From positions 33,615-97,614 of the forward strand of contig DAIRSI010000015.1 in NCBI GenBank assembly GCA_036804505.1: a DNA stretch of 64,000 nucleotides, read 5' to 3'. Each line of letters opens with the position of its first letter. The stretch's first letter is position 1. The notes under the pieces were generated by a model. It was not told where the DNA came from and did no database searches. It worked only from the letters and a program-made list of their open reading frames with translations. This document shows positions 34,971 through 44,194 of this stretch, piece by piece. Both the position numbers and the translations under genes were made by a program. This DNA is from Phocaeicola_A sp036804505. GTDB lineage: Bacteria; Bacteroidota; Bacteroidia; Bacteroidales; Bacteroidaceae.

Positions 34971-35846
34971 ATGGAACTTACGCAGCTTAAATATTTTCTT
35001 AAGCTTTCCGAAATGTTGAACTTTACGGAAGCTTCCAGAGCCTTGTTCATCACGCAGAGTACTCTTTCGCTTAGTATCCGGCAATTAGAAGATGAGCTGG
35101 GCATTCCTTTGTTCGATCGCATTGGCAAGCGCACGTATCTCACGGAGGCGGGAAAAGCTTTTGCCGAATCGGTAAGGAAAGCTGTTGGCGAAGTGGAGAC
35201 GGGAACCTTGCAGCTGAAAGAAATGCAGGGAATTTATAGCGGCAAGTTACGCATCGGAGTCACCTATAGTCTTTGCTCCGTCCTCAATGATTGTATTTTG
35301 CAGTTTGTTCATCTTTACCCCAATGCTCAGTTGAGTATATATTATTCTCCTTCGGTAAATACATTGGCAGACATGGTGGCCGATGACCAGCTGGATTTTG
35401 CCCTAACCTATCGTCCGGAAAAATTATTGTCACTGCTCGAATTCTCGGAACTCTTTGAATCACCGCTTTGTGCTGTGGTTCATCAGCACCATTCTCTGGC
35501 GGGCTTGAAGGCTGTATCTTTGGACAGGGTGCAGCAGTTCCCTTTGGCCTTTCTTTCTCCTGGAATCCATTCGAGAGTTGTCATGGAAAGGATGTTGCAG
35601 TTGAACAATATCACCTTAACTCCTAAAATAGAAATCAATGATGTGAGTCTGATTCTTCAAATGGTTCAGACAGGACATTTTGTGACTATTTTGGCCCGTT
35701 CCGTCATTAAAAGGCATAAGGACCTCATTGCCATCCCTTTATTAGGAAAAACGGTGACCATGTGTGGTTGCCTCCTTCGAGTAAAAGGAAAATATCAGTC
35801 TTTTCTTGAAAAGGAGTTCTATTCTCTTGTGAAGGACTGTTTCTAG
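34971..35846 (+). CDS. LysR-family transcriptional regulator
   Basis: A 291-residue regulator: winged helix-turn-helix at residues 1-60 (LKYFLKLSEMLNFTEASRALFITQSTLSLSIRQLEDELG), linker helix, then a periplasmic-binding-protein-like effector domain (about 90-290). Start taken at 34971 (MELTQL), not 34959. It lies between the fucose/sulfate operon and the pectin genes. LysR regulators are uncommon inside polysaccharide loci, and its target is not evident. Its TAG stop and that of the convergent mutarotase share CTAG. Confidence 0.92.
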   Translation: MELTQLKYFLKLSEMLNFTEASRALFITQSTLSLSIRQLEDELGIPLFDRIGKRTYLTEAGKAFAESVRKAVGEVETGTLQLKEMQGIYSGKLRIGVTYSLCSVLNDCILQFVHLYPNAQLSIYYSPSVNTLADMVADDQLDFALTYRPEKLLSLLEFSELFESPLCAVVHQHHSLAGLKAVSLDRVQQFPLAFLSPGIHSRVVMERMLQLNNITLTPKIEINDVSLILQMVQTGHFVTILARSVIKRHKDLIAIPLLGKTVTMCGCLLRVKGKYQSFLEKEFYSLVKDCF

Positions 35847-36979
35847 TGCATTTCGGTCGTTCCGAATTTGAATATGGTTTGCGAGTGAAATTGTTCTCCC
35901 GGTCTCAGCAGGGTAGAAGGAAATTGCGGCTTGTTGGGACTGTCAGCGAAATGCATGGTCTCGAAACAAATGGCTGCACGTCGGGGATAAGCTGTCTGTT
36001 TCTTTCCTATGATTTTTCCGTTTAGCCCGTTGGCCGTATAGATATGAAGCCCCGGCTCCGTCGTGTAGACTTCCATAGTTCTGCCGCTTTCGGGATCCGT
36101 CAGCAAGGCAGCTCTTTTACGGATGTCACCGGGGCTGTTCAATCTCCATGTATGGTCATATCCGTGCACTACGTTCAGTTGTGCATGGTCTTCATCAATG
36201 CGGTTTCCTATTCTTTTCATTGTTTTGAAATCAAAAGGGGAGGAAGCTACTGTAATAAATTTTCCGGTAACGCATTTCGTACTGTCGTACTCGGCAATAC
36301 TGTCCCCGTCCATCTGCAGTAATTCGTTTTCAATGCTTTTATTCAGATTTCCGCTGAGGTTGAAGAATGAATGATTGGAAAGGTTCAGTACGGTAGGCTT
36401 GTCTGTTGTGGCTTGGTAATCAAGACTCAGGGAGTTGTCTTTTGACAGCGTGAAAGTGAGTGTTGTCGTGAGTGTTCCCGGAAAGCCGTTTTCCCCATCA
36501 GGTGAAACATACATCAGTTGCAGAGTCTGTCTTTCCGATTTCTTCACGCTCCATATTCTGTCGGCAAATCCCGGATATCCACCGTGTGAAATATGTTTGC
36601 CTCCATTCTGCTGAAGGTGGTATGTTGTGGAATCTATCGTCATTTGCGCGTTGAGAATTCTGCTTATGTAGCGTCCCACCGTTGCTCCGAAGTTCTGACG
36701 GATTTGTTGATAACTGTGAACATTGTCGAAGCCACAGACAATGTCGGAATATTTCCCGTTCTTGTCCGGAATCATTATTGAAACAATGCGTGCGCCATAG
36801 TTGGTGATGCAGACTTCCATTCCGGTTTTGCTCTTTAACACGTAAAGATTCGTTTTACTGTGGCCCTCGCCGCTTATGAAATTACGGGAGGAAAGTCCGG
36901 ATGTGGAAATAAACTCCTTATGTTCTGCGCAGGAGCACATAAGGAGTATCATAATACATAGGAAAGTAATCCGTTTCAT
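35843..36979 (-). CDS. Aldose 1-epimerase (mutarotase), lipoprotein
   Basis: A 378-residue galactose-mutarotase-like protein with a lipoprotein-type signal (LMCSC, Cys17), so it is exported rather than cytosolic. Motifs: NYGARIVSIMIPDKNG, FGATVGRYISRI, NLSNHSFFNLSG with a catalytic His, and CFETMHFADSPNKPQFPST near the C-terminus. It equilibrates alpha and beta anomers of released sugars. It lies 1 bp after the pectate lyase gene on the same strand and forms an operon with it. Confidence 0.9.
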   Translation of the reverse strand: MKRITFLCIMILLMCSCAEHKEFISTSGLSSRNFISGEGHSKTNLYVLKSKTGMEVCITNYGARIVSIMIPDKNGKYSDIVCGFDNVHSYQQIRQNFGATVGRYISRILNAQMTIDSTTYHLQQNGGKHISHGGYPGFADRIWSVKKSERQTLQLMYVSPDGENGFPGTLTTTLTFTLSKDNSLSLDYQATTDKPTVLNLSNHSFFNLSGNLNKSIENELLQMDGDSIAEYDSTKCVTGKFITVASSPFDFKTMKRIGNRIDEDHAQLNVVHGYDHTWRLNSPGDIRKRAALLTDPESGRTMEVYTTEPGLHIYTANGLNGKIIGKKQTAYPRRAAICFETMHFADSPNKPQFPSTLLRPGEQFHSQTIFKFGTTEMH

Positions 36980-36980
36980 T

Positions 36981-38585
36981 TTATTCTTTGGTGATGGATT
37001 GAATCAGACAAGTCATATTACCGATAAAGGTTTGTGTGGAAATTCCTTTTATTGGCTTTTCGCTTGTATAAGGTGAAGTATCATATTCATCACCTACCAT
37101 CGTCGTAATATATTTCGTTTCATTGCTGGGCGTATTCATGCTCTCTGGAGCCGCTTTGTAGGTATTGGATATCTGTTTGATATCGCTTAGCCAATAGCCT
37201 TCCTTACTGAGTGACTGAATGATATCTACCGCATTCGGTTCTTTTCCTCCAAAACCGTGACGAGGCTGATAGTAGAATTCGGGAAGCGGAATATATGTTT
37301 TCTGGAGAAATGGAGAATCTTTGGTTGCCTCTTCTTTGGTGAGAGTCAGTACTTTTTGGTATTCTTCTTTCAATCTCTTGATATTGACCGTAGCCGCCGA
37401 GCTGTAATGTCCGATGGTGTTTTCTATGTTTTGGTCCGTATAGTAAGTACCATTGTGCACATTTGTACCTTTGCGGTGAACGTAGAGAGGGGTTCCTGTT
37501 TCGGGTTGAATGAAGCGTGGAACCAGTATCTCATCGGGTCCCGGAGTGCGGTGCCCGAATCTCTTGACTTCCGATTCGGGTAGTTTCATCGATTCCAAAA
37601 ATGCAATGGCAGCAGGAATTCCGCTTAGAAATTTGGTGTCGCCCGTCAATCTGTAGTAGTCTTCCATCTTTTGAATCATGTGTACTGTAGTTCCTGTGTT
37701 CACACTGCGGGGTTCGTAGGAGCGGGCGTGAGCGGGTTGCAGGTCGGCAACCGTATATTGGTCTGCCCATCCGGCATAGGGAGCACCTTGCTGCAACATC
37801 AAGGAAAGATTCATTGCTCTATAGATAGGTCCCTTCAAATCCTGCATTCCCAAGGTTTGATAGCATTGCACCAGAAAATCAATATTTTCGGGTATCACAT
37901 CGTCGTTCAGAGTAATGAAAGAAGTGTAATCGGCTTTTCCTTGAAACGGATGGTCGTACATCAACGGGTAGCGCTGAGGCCATCCGCCAATAGGATATTG
38001 GCTTTCGAGCACGAATTTAATCACTTTGTCCAAGGGAGCCTTATAGGCGGGATCACTCTTTTCGAGATACAGACGCAGAAGAAACTTGGCAGCTTGCATG
38101 GTTCCTTCATCATCAAAGGTAGCATTGCCGTAGTAATGCTGAAATTCTTCCAAGCGCCAGCCATTCTTTCCAACGGTATCGTACCAGTCGCGAATGGAAT
38201 TTTCTCCGGCAAAGTCTATCAGATAACTCCATCCACCGCAAGGCAATTGTCCCCATATCAAGGCATTGGCTATTTTCTGTGCACATTGGTAATAGTATTC
38301 GTCATGAGTGGCATGGTAGGCATCAAGCATCAGATGCCCTACAGCCGGTGTGCCGGGAGGCTGAATCCAAACCATTGTGCGTTTGGCTTCCATTTCGCCC
38401 CATTGGCGTGACATGTCCGGGAGGTAGTTCCACACGAAGCCGCCCCTGTAGCTGGCTATATCCATCATGTACCGGGTTGCTTTTTTCATGGTCAGAAGTG
38501 TCTGGTCATCAGTCTTTACCTTGGCATTCATCGTGAATGTTCCCCAAAGAAGCAGACTACAAATGATTAATAGTAATTTTTTCAT
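36981..38585 (-). CDS. Pectate lyase, PL10-like
   Basis: A 534-residue secreted protein (signal peptide to about residue 21). Segments typical of PL10: SQYPIGGWPQRYP, FITLNDDVIPENIDFL, APYAGWADQYTVADLQPAHARSYEPRSV. It should cleave polygalacturonate by beta-elimination using Ca2+. A C-terminal part of about 150 residues goes beyond the usual catalytic core. It is divergent from the KdgF-like gene and downstream genes, with 644 bp between. Family assignment is from motif similarity, so a divergent PL10 subgroup is possible. Confidence 0.85.
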   Translation of the reverse strand: MKKLLLIICSLLLWGTFTMNAKVKTDDQTLLTMKKATRYMMDIASYRGGFVWNYLPDMSRQWGEMEAKRTMVWIQPPGTPAVGHLMLDAYHATHDEYYYQCAQKIANALIWGQLPCGGWSYLIDFAGENSIRDWYDTVGKNGWRLEEFQHYYGNATFDDEGTMQAAKFLLRLYLEKSDPAYKAPLDKVIKFVLESQYPIGGWPQRYPLMYDHPFQGKADYTSFITLNDDVIPENIDFLVQCYQTLGMQDLKGPIYRAMNLSLMLQQGAPYAGWADQYTVADLQPAHARSYEPRSVNTGTTVHMIQKMEDYYRLTGDTKFLSGIPAAIAFLESMKLPESEVKRFGHRTPGPDEILVPRFIQPETGTPLYVHRKGTNVHNGTYYTDQNIENTIGHYSSAATVNIKRLKEEYQKVLTLTKEEATKDSPFLQKTYIPLPEFYYQPRHGFGGKEPNAVDIIQSLSKEGYWLSDIKQISNTYKAAPESMNTPSNETKYITTMVGDEYDTSPYTSEKPIKGISTQTFIGNMTCLIQSITKE

Positions 38586-38616
38586 TTAATTATCAGATTT
38601 GGATTGTTGATGCAAA

Positions 38617-38838
38617 TTAAATGAATTTTCCGTTTACTTTGTTCTTTGCCAGAGGTGACAAATTGGTCTTTCTTGTATACTTTTTGGTAGGACGAATCTT
38701 TAATTGCAGAATATGTTGTTCATCAACCGTTTGATAAACTACGAATAGTTTATCCGTTGCGATCTGCGACATAACATGTAGGCATTCGTGATGCGCGGGT
38801 GTATGGAAGTGATTCCTCATCGTTTTATCAGTTTGCAA
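38617..38838 (-). CDS. Doubtful small open reading frame
   Basis: A 73-residue frame on the minus strand (basic, KTNLSPLAKNKVNGKFI at the end) in the gap upstream of the pectate lyase gene. It has no recognisable domain, no visible promoter and lies where the regulatory region should be. It may be chance or the rest of a lost gene. Confidence 0.2.
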   Translation of the reverse strand: MQTDKTMRNHFHTPAHHECLHVMSQIATDKLFVVYQTVDEQHILQLKIRPTKKYTRKTNLSPLAKNKVNGKFI

Positions 38839-39068
38839 ATTACCGTTAGACCCATATCTGATTAGTGTCTTAACCTTATATAATATGCTAAAGTACCTAA
38901 TATAACATTATTTTATTTCTGTGAAGCTATTTCTTTACATCTGTAATAATTGCTCTTTACATTTGTTGAAAGATATTATCACATAAGTAAAAAGAATAAA
39001 TATTACCTATTTAGCTATGATTTTCTCATGAAAGAGCAGAAAATATCAGGTCTTGCTTCATACAATAG

Positions 39069-39209
39069 GATGATAGTTTCCTGCTATCGGATTATCTGAA
39101 AAATGACGAAAAAGATATGTTCGATGACGAGTTTGAAAAGCTGTTGTTTGATTTTTTTCTGAATATCGGTATGATAATCACAAAATATTCCTACTTTTGC
39201 AATCAGTAA
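39069..39209 (+). pseudogene. Possible 3' remnant of a gene
   Basis: An open frame of 46 codons without a start at its head reads DDSFLLSDYLKNDEKDM then FDDEFEKLLFDFFLNIG, an acidic, protein-like composition. It is preceded in frame by a TAG and ends at TAA inside the promoter of the next gene. It looks like the tail of a decayed gene but could be chance. Confidence 0.25.
39192..39199 (+). promoter_or_regulatory. -7 element of the KdgF-like gene
   Basis: TACTTTTG, 30 bp before the ATG at 39230. No clear -33, as expected if an activator such as the hybrid sensor at 45.4 kb is needed. Confidence 0.5.
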
Positions 39210-39229
39210 TCAAAAAAAAGAAAACGACT

Positions 39230-39682
39230 ATGAGTAAATTAAGAATCTTATGTATGGTAATTTTGGCTGTGTTTGCCTTGAACGGAACAGCCCAGACTAA
39301 AAGCAGTAACAATTGTAGAATTGATGAACCCATGAAGACAAGAAGCGATAATTTTATTTATGAGAAAGATACCCCCTGGCAGCCGGCCGGAGAAGGTGTA
39401 ACCCGTCAGATTCTAGGTTATGACGGTAATCTGATGATGGTCAAAGTGAAATTCGAGAAAGGTGCTATAGGGGCACTCCATCATCATTATCATACTCAGT
39501 GTACATACGTGGCCAGCGGCAAGTTTGAGTTCACCATCGGTGGCGTGAAGAAGATTGTTTCGGCCGGTGATGCTCTCTTCAAACAACCGGATATAGAACA
39601 TGGTTGTGTATGCCTGGAAGCGGGAGTGCTCATTGATACATTCAGTCCGATGCGGGCCGATTTCCTTACGGAAAAGAAATGA
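39230..39682 (+). CDS. Cupin-domain protein, KdgF-like
   Basis: A 150-residue exported single-domain cupin (signal peptide ending NGTAQ). Metal-binding His at 84-86 and 88 (ALHHHYHTQCTYV), then SGKFEFTIGG and the second cupin motif with DALFKQPDIEHG. It resembles KdgF, which speeds linearisation of the unsaturated uronates made by pectate lyases; KdgF itself is cytosolic, so an exported one would act in the periplasm. Its position beside a pectate lyase and pectin esterases supports the reading. Confidence 0.82.
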   Translation: MSKLRILCMVILAVFALNGTAQTKSSNNCRIDEPMKTRSDNFIYEKDTPWQPAGEGVTRQILGYDGNLMMVKVKFEKGAIGALHHHYHTQCTYVASGKFEFTIGGVKKIVSAGDALFKQPDIEHGCVCLEAGVLIDTFSPMRADFLTEKK

Positions 39683-39720
39683 TCAGATAGGGAATTCAAA
39701 TCCCGGATATTTATAGAAAG

Positions 39721-42267
39721 ATGAAACTGACACACTTTTTTATGTTTGCAGGGCTCTTTTTTTCTCTTTCCATAGTAGCTCTGCCAGAGAAGAACCATCT
39801 TCCCGCTCCTAAGAATGTTTCTTTGGATGCGGCAAATCCCGTATTGTTTGGTGGAAATTATATAGTCTATCAGAACAGGAAAATCGAGCTGAATGAGCAT
39901 ACATTCTTCATCGATGGAAATATGGCAGCTGCTGAGGCTTCGAAGCACAGTTATGTATTCCGTTCCTTGAATGAAGCTGTGTCCCATTTGAAAGACGGAA
40001 CAATCGATTGCCCGATGACTTTGTACATTGCTCCTTACGTATATTGGATTGACAATCCCGATGATCCAGCAGTGAGAACTCCGCAAGGCAGGCACGAGCC
40101 CATAGGCTTGAAAGTGAAATGTAATTATCTCACTCTTAGCGGACTGACGGAGAATCCACGCAATGTGGTGCTTGCATCGAACCGTGGCCAAATGGAGGGG
40201 GCCGTGGGTAACTTTACCATGTTCCTCTTTGATGGAGACAATCTCTCGGTGAACAACCTCACGATGGGTAATTATTGTAATGTGGATTTGGACTATCCGC
40301 TATTTCCGTCTTTGAACAGAAAGATGCGTATGCCTGCCATCACACAGGCTCAGTTGGCCTTTTGTACGGGCGACCGAATCCAAGCTCATAATGTTCATTT
40401 TATCAGCCGCCTGAATCTTTGTCCGCTTGTAGGAGGAAAGCGTACTCTTTTCGATGGATGCCATTTCGAATCGACCGATGACGCCCTTTGTTCCACGGGT
40501 CTTTATCTGAACTGCGATTTCGATTTTTATGGTTCGAAACCCTTTTATGCCACAGCCGAAACAGGCTCCGTGCTCCTCAATTGTGATTTTCATGTGTGTT
40601 CTGCCGACCGCCAGTATCTGGTAAAAGCGGAGAGCCCGGTTGTACTGGTAGACTGCCGCTATCATGCAGATAGTCCTGTCTTTATCGGTTGGACGCAGGA
40701 CCCTACAGGAAATGTAAAGTGTTATCAAAGCAATGTTTCCCTCAATGGAACTCCGATACTGGTTAACGCCGACCGTCCCGAACTGACGGTGGACATGACC
40801 GGCAAGTCACTGATGAATGCCTACAAGGTGGAGTTTCAAGGAAAGACAATCTACAATACATATAATTTGCTCCGGGGGGATGACGATTGGGATCCCATGC
40901 ATGTAAAATCATTTCTGAAGGAAGCTGAAGAAACTTTGAAAGAAAATCTGACAAACATCCCCGTCTGTCTGAAACTGGAATCCACATCCGGAGAAATTAG
41001 AACAGGCGGAAAAGAAGTCGTCATGAAGGCAGTTGCCCTGCGATTCGGAGGCTATGCTTGCGATGCAAAGCAATGCACATGGGCAGTGACAGGGCCCGAT
41101 TCTGCTTTGGTCAGTCTTGAACAGACTGATGGCAGTCGGAATCAAGTCATTTCCACAAGCAATCAAGACGAAACGGCTAATGTGATGATTAAAGCATTCA
41201 CGAGCGAAGGGCTGGAGGCATCTACCGTACTTTCCGTTTCCCCAAGTTTGCTGCAAGCACCGGAATTTCTCTCGATGCCCAAGTTGAAATTAGGGAATGA
41301 AGGGATAATGAATCTTCTGTATTCACTGGATTTGTCAGGGCGGAAGGATTGTTCCCTCATCAGTTGGTATCGCTGTAGTGACAGTAAAGGAAACAATGCC
41401 GTGCCTGTAAGCGTTTCCAGACTTAATCATCCCGAATCTTTCTATGAACTTTCCGGAGGTGATATCGGTTATTACTTGATGGCAAAGATTTCTTCCCGAC
41501 ATGTCCGCTCCTTGGTCGGTAAAGAGGTAGTTTGCATTTATCCGAAACGTATCAGGAAGAAAGATGTTCCTGAACGGAACACTCTTGAAACCGATTTCAG
41601 AAATTTCCCTACCGATTACCAACCCCGAATAATCTCTGGATTCTGGACAGTGGACGGATATAAACCTGTTGATACCAAGGATTATGAGTGGGAGCCGAAT
41701 CCTCAAAACAGTTGGTACTATGGCACCGGATTCGATGCGGCCGAGGGCACCGGACTCATGCAGGCCAATAGGGGAGCAAGATTGCTTTACACTCCTTTGC
41801 CCGGCACGTATGGTGATATGAAGCTTACCTTGGACGTAGATCCGTGCAAACAGTTGGGGCAAGGATTCGGCAGCGCAACGGGTCAGTATATGGATATCTG
41901 CATCAAGTTCGATACTCGTACACTTACCGGTTATGCAGTGCGCATCATCCGTACAACCAAGTATCATAATGCGGTGGACTTTGTTCTGGTGAAATATCGG
42001 AATGGAATAGTCAGTGCCCTTTCGGCGCCGGTGTCTGCCACTTGTTACCGAGCGCATTGTCACATAGAGGTTTCGGTACGTGGAACCTTGTTCGAAGCAC
42101 ACGCACTGACAACCGCTTCACCGATGAAAGATGCAAAACTTCCTAACAAGGCGGATTTGCAGGCATCCGTGGAACCCAGCATTTTCGGAGGTATAGGTAT
42201 TCAGCATACAGGTTCCAACGGACCAAGTGCAACCATGCTTCATTCGTTGAAAGTGGAGTGGAAGTAA
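39721..42267 (+). CDS. Large right-handed beta-helix protein of a pectin locus, function unknown
   Basis: An 848-residue exported protein (signal peptide about 1-21). Residues about 75-370 look like a pectin-lyase/pectinesterase-type beta-helix (repeated short strands as in NCDFDFYGSKPFYATAETGSVLLNCDFHV; LTLSGLTENPRNVVLASNRGQ). The usual pectin methylesterase QDTLY and DFIFG motifs are absent. A middle part (about 400-640) looks like immunoglobulin-type modules and the last ~200 residues like a concanavalin-type fold. It lies 38 bp after the cupin and 121 bp before the CE12-CE8 gene. It is probably a pectin-active or pectin-binding protein; the activity is unknown. Confidence 0.8.
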   Translation: MKLTHFFMFAGLFFSLSIVALPEKNHLPAPKNVSLDAANPVLFGGNYIVYQNRKIELNEHTFFIDGNMAAAEASKHSYVFRSLNEAVSHLKDGTIDCPMTLYIAPYVYWIDNPDDPAVRTPQGRHEPIGLKVKCNYLTLSGLTENPRNVVLASNRGQMEGAVGNFTMFLFDGDNLSVNNLTMGNYCNVDLDYPLFPSLNRKMRMPAITQAQLAFCTGDRIQAHNVHFISRLNLCPLVGGKRTLFDGCHFESTDDALCSTGLYLNCDFDFYGSKPFYATAETGSVLLNCDFHVCSADRQYLVKAESPVVLVDCRYHADSPVFIGWTQDPTGNVKCYQSNVSLNGTPILVNADRPELTVDMTGKSLMNAYKVEFQGKTIYNTYNLLRGDDDWDPMHVKSFLKEAEETLKENLTNIPVCLKLESTSGEIRTGGKEVVMKAVALRFGGYACDAKQCTWAVTGPDSALVSLEQTDGSRNQVISTSNQDETANVMIKAFTSEGLEASTVLSVSPSLLQAPEFLSMPKLKLGNEGIMNLLYSLDLSGRKDCSLISWYRCSDSKGNNAVPVSVSRLNHPESFYELSGGDIGYYLMAKISSRHVRSLVGKEVVCIYPKRIRKKDVPERNTLETDFRNFPTDYQPRIISGFWTVDGYKPVDTKDYEWEPNPQNSWYYGTGFDAAEGTGLMQANRGARLLYTPLPGTYGDMKLTLDVDPCKQLGQGFGSATGQYMDICIKFDTRTLTGYAVRIIRTTKYHNAVDFVLVKYRNGIVSALSAPVSATCYRAHCHIEVSVRGTLFEAHALTTASPMKDAKLPNKADLQASVEPSIFGGIGIQHTGSNGPSATMLHSLKVEWK

Positions 42268-42388
42268 TGTGTATATTAATCATAATGCCTAAATAGAACG
42301 ACAAAAAGATTATTATTTACACCTAAAAAATGAAAGAAACAGATTATTTCTGCTTATTTTTGAACATTAATTATATAATCAGGTTCCA

Positions 42389-44113
42389 ATGAAAAACAAA
42401 TTGTTTGTAACACTGCTGGCAATGTTTTTACTGTCAGCATTCAAAGCTGAGGATAATGTCATCACGGTCTTCATGATAGGTGATTCCACCATGGCCAACA
42501 AGGTGCTTACCGGTGGAAATCCCGAACGTGGATGGGGTGAGATGCTTGCAGGATTCTTTACCGAGGATATTCGGGTGGATAATCATGCAGTGAATGGCCG
42601 CAGCAGCAAAAGCTTCATCAACGAGGGAAGATGGGATGCCGTACTAGGGAAAATCAAGCCTGGAGATTATGTGATTATCCAGTTTGGGCACAACGACGAG
42701 AAGCCTCAGGCCGATCGTCACACCGATCCCGGAACTACGTTCGATGCCAATCTGCGCAAGTTCGTGAACGAAACCCGCGCCAAAGGAGGAATCCCTGTAT
42801 TGATGAATTCCATTGTCCGCCGCAATTTCATTGCTCCGATGGATTCCGTAGTGGCAAAAGACCACGGTTTGGTTCCCGGGAAATCGCCCGAACCCGTAGA
42901 AGGTAACGTTCTTTATGAAACTCACGGAGCTTATCTTGATCCGCCTCGCAATGTAGCTAAGGAACTGAATGTTCCTTTTGTGGATGCAAATAAAATCACT
43001 CATGATCTGGTACAGGGCTTGGGACCTGAGGAAAGCAGCAAACTATTCATGTGGGTGGAACCCAACGCCGTTCCTGCTATTCCGCAAGGACGCCATGACA
43101 ATACGCATTTGAAGGTGCACGGGGCAAGAATCGTTGCCGGTTTGCTGGTCGATGCTTTGGCAAAGGAAGTGCCGGCGTTGGCTCGGTATGTGCGTCATTA
43201 TGATTTCGTAGTGGCTAAGGACGGAACAGGAGATTTCTTTACAGTGCAGGAAGCAATCAATGCTGTGCCCGATTTCCGCAAGTTATCCCGCACTACCATT
43301 TTGGTACGTGCCGGTGTGTATAAAGAGAAACTCGTTGTCCCCGAATGCAAAACGGGTATTTCTTTGCTGGGGCAAAACGGCGCAGTAATCAGCGGAGATG
43401 ATTTTTCCGGCAAAAAAAATTGTTTCGGAGAGAGTATGGGGACATCCGGATCCGCATCATGCTACATCTATGCACCCGATTTCTATGCCGAGAATATTAC
43501 CTTTGAAAATACGGCAGGAAAAGTGGGACAGGCGGTAGCATGCTTTGTAAGCGGTGATCGGGTATTCTTCAAAAACTGCCGTTTCAAAGGGAATCAGGAT
43601 ACTCTCTATACTTACGGAAAGGGCATGCGCCAGTATTTCGAGGATTGTTATGTAGAAGGAACGGTGGATTTCATTTTCGGCTGGAGCGAAGCGGTTTTCA
43701 ACCGTTGCACCATCCACAGCTTGGGCGATGGTTATCTTACGGCTCCTTCCACGGACAAAGGGCAGAAGTATGGTTATATCTTCTATGATTGCAAGATGAC
43801 AGGTGCGGAAGGAGCGAAAGCTTATTTGTCGCGCCCATGGCGGCCTTATGCTCAGGTGGTTTTCATTCGTTGCAGTCTTGGGAAGCAGATACGTCCTGAA
43901 GGATGGGACAATTGGGGAAAGGCATCCAATGAAAAGACCGTGAACTATGCCGAATACAAGAATACAGGTGAAGGAGCGGCCCTTACCCACCGTGCGGCTT
44001 TTGGCAGACAATTGAATGATTTGAACGGATACGATATAGAAAAGGTATTGCTTGGAAGTGACGGATGGAATCCGGTTAAGAATGGAAATGTACTTTTTGA
44101 AGTGAAAAGATAA
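42389..44113 (+). CDS. Fused pectin acetylesterase (CE12) and pectin methylesterase (CE8)
   Basis: A 574-residue exported two-enzyme protein. Residues about 23-262 are an SGNH/CE12 esterase: Ser33 in MIGDSTMA, GRSSKSF, QFGHNDEKP and HDNTHLKVHGA with the Asp/His pair. Residues about 272-574 are a CE8 methylesterase with D404 (GNQDTLY), D427 (DFIFG) and R482 (SRPWRPY), all catalytic residues present. It strips acetyl and methyl groups so that the lyase can act. Third gene of the plus-strand pectin operon, with a terminator 21 bp after its stop. Confidence 0.94.
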   Translation: MKNKLFVTLLAMFLLSAFKAEDNVITVFMIGDSTMANKVLTGGNPERGWGEMLAGFFTEDIRVDNHAVNGRSSKSFINEGRWDAVLGKIKPGDYVIIQFGHNDEKPQADRHTDPGTTFDANLRKFVNETRAKGGIPVLMNSIVRRNFIAPMDSVVAKDHGLVPGKSPEPVEGNVLYETHGAYLDPPRNVAKELNVPFVDANKITHDLVQGLGPEESSKLFMWVEPNAVPAIPQGRHDNTHLKVHGARIVAGLLVDALAKEVPALARYVRHYDFVVAKDGTGDFFTVQEAINAVPDFRKLSRTTILVRAGVYKEKLVVPECKTGISLLGQNGAVISGDDFSGKKNCFGESMGTSGSASCYIYAPDFYAENITFENTAGKVGQAVACFVSGDRVFFKNCRFKGNQDTLYTYGKGMRQYFEDCYVEGTVDFIFGWSEAVFNRCTIHSLGDGYLTAPSTDKGQKYGYIFYDCKMTGAEGAKAYLSRPWRPYAQVVFIRCSLGKQIRPEGWDNWGKASNEKTVNYAEYKNTGEGAALTHRAAFGRQLNDLNGYDIEKVLLGSDGWNPVKNGNVLFEVKR

Positions 44114-44134
44114 TTAATTCTTTTATCAAGCAAT

Positions 44135-44177
44135 AAATCCGCTGGAGAATCAGTTCTTCAGCGGATTTGTTTTATTT
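44135..44177 (+). terminator. Terminator after the pectin esterase gene
   Basis: Stem AAATCCGCTG / CAGCGGATTT, extended by an inner AGAA/TTCT pairing, then TGTTTTATTT. Confidence 0.82.
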
Positions 44178-44194
44178 GAAGATATGCTGTAAGC

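Larger units (their letters stand above)
38586..39229. other. Intergenic region between the divergent pectin genes
   Basis: 644 bp with no clear gene. It must carry the control regions of both pectin operons. A weak minus-strand frame (38617-38838) and a plus-strand coding-like remnant (39069-39209) are described separately. The part around 38860-39000 is AT-rich with no evident repeats. Confidence 0.6.
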
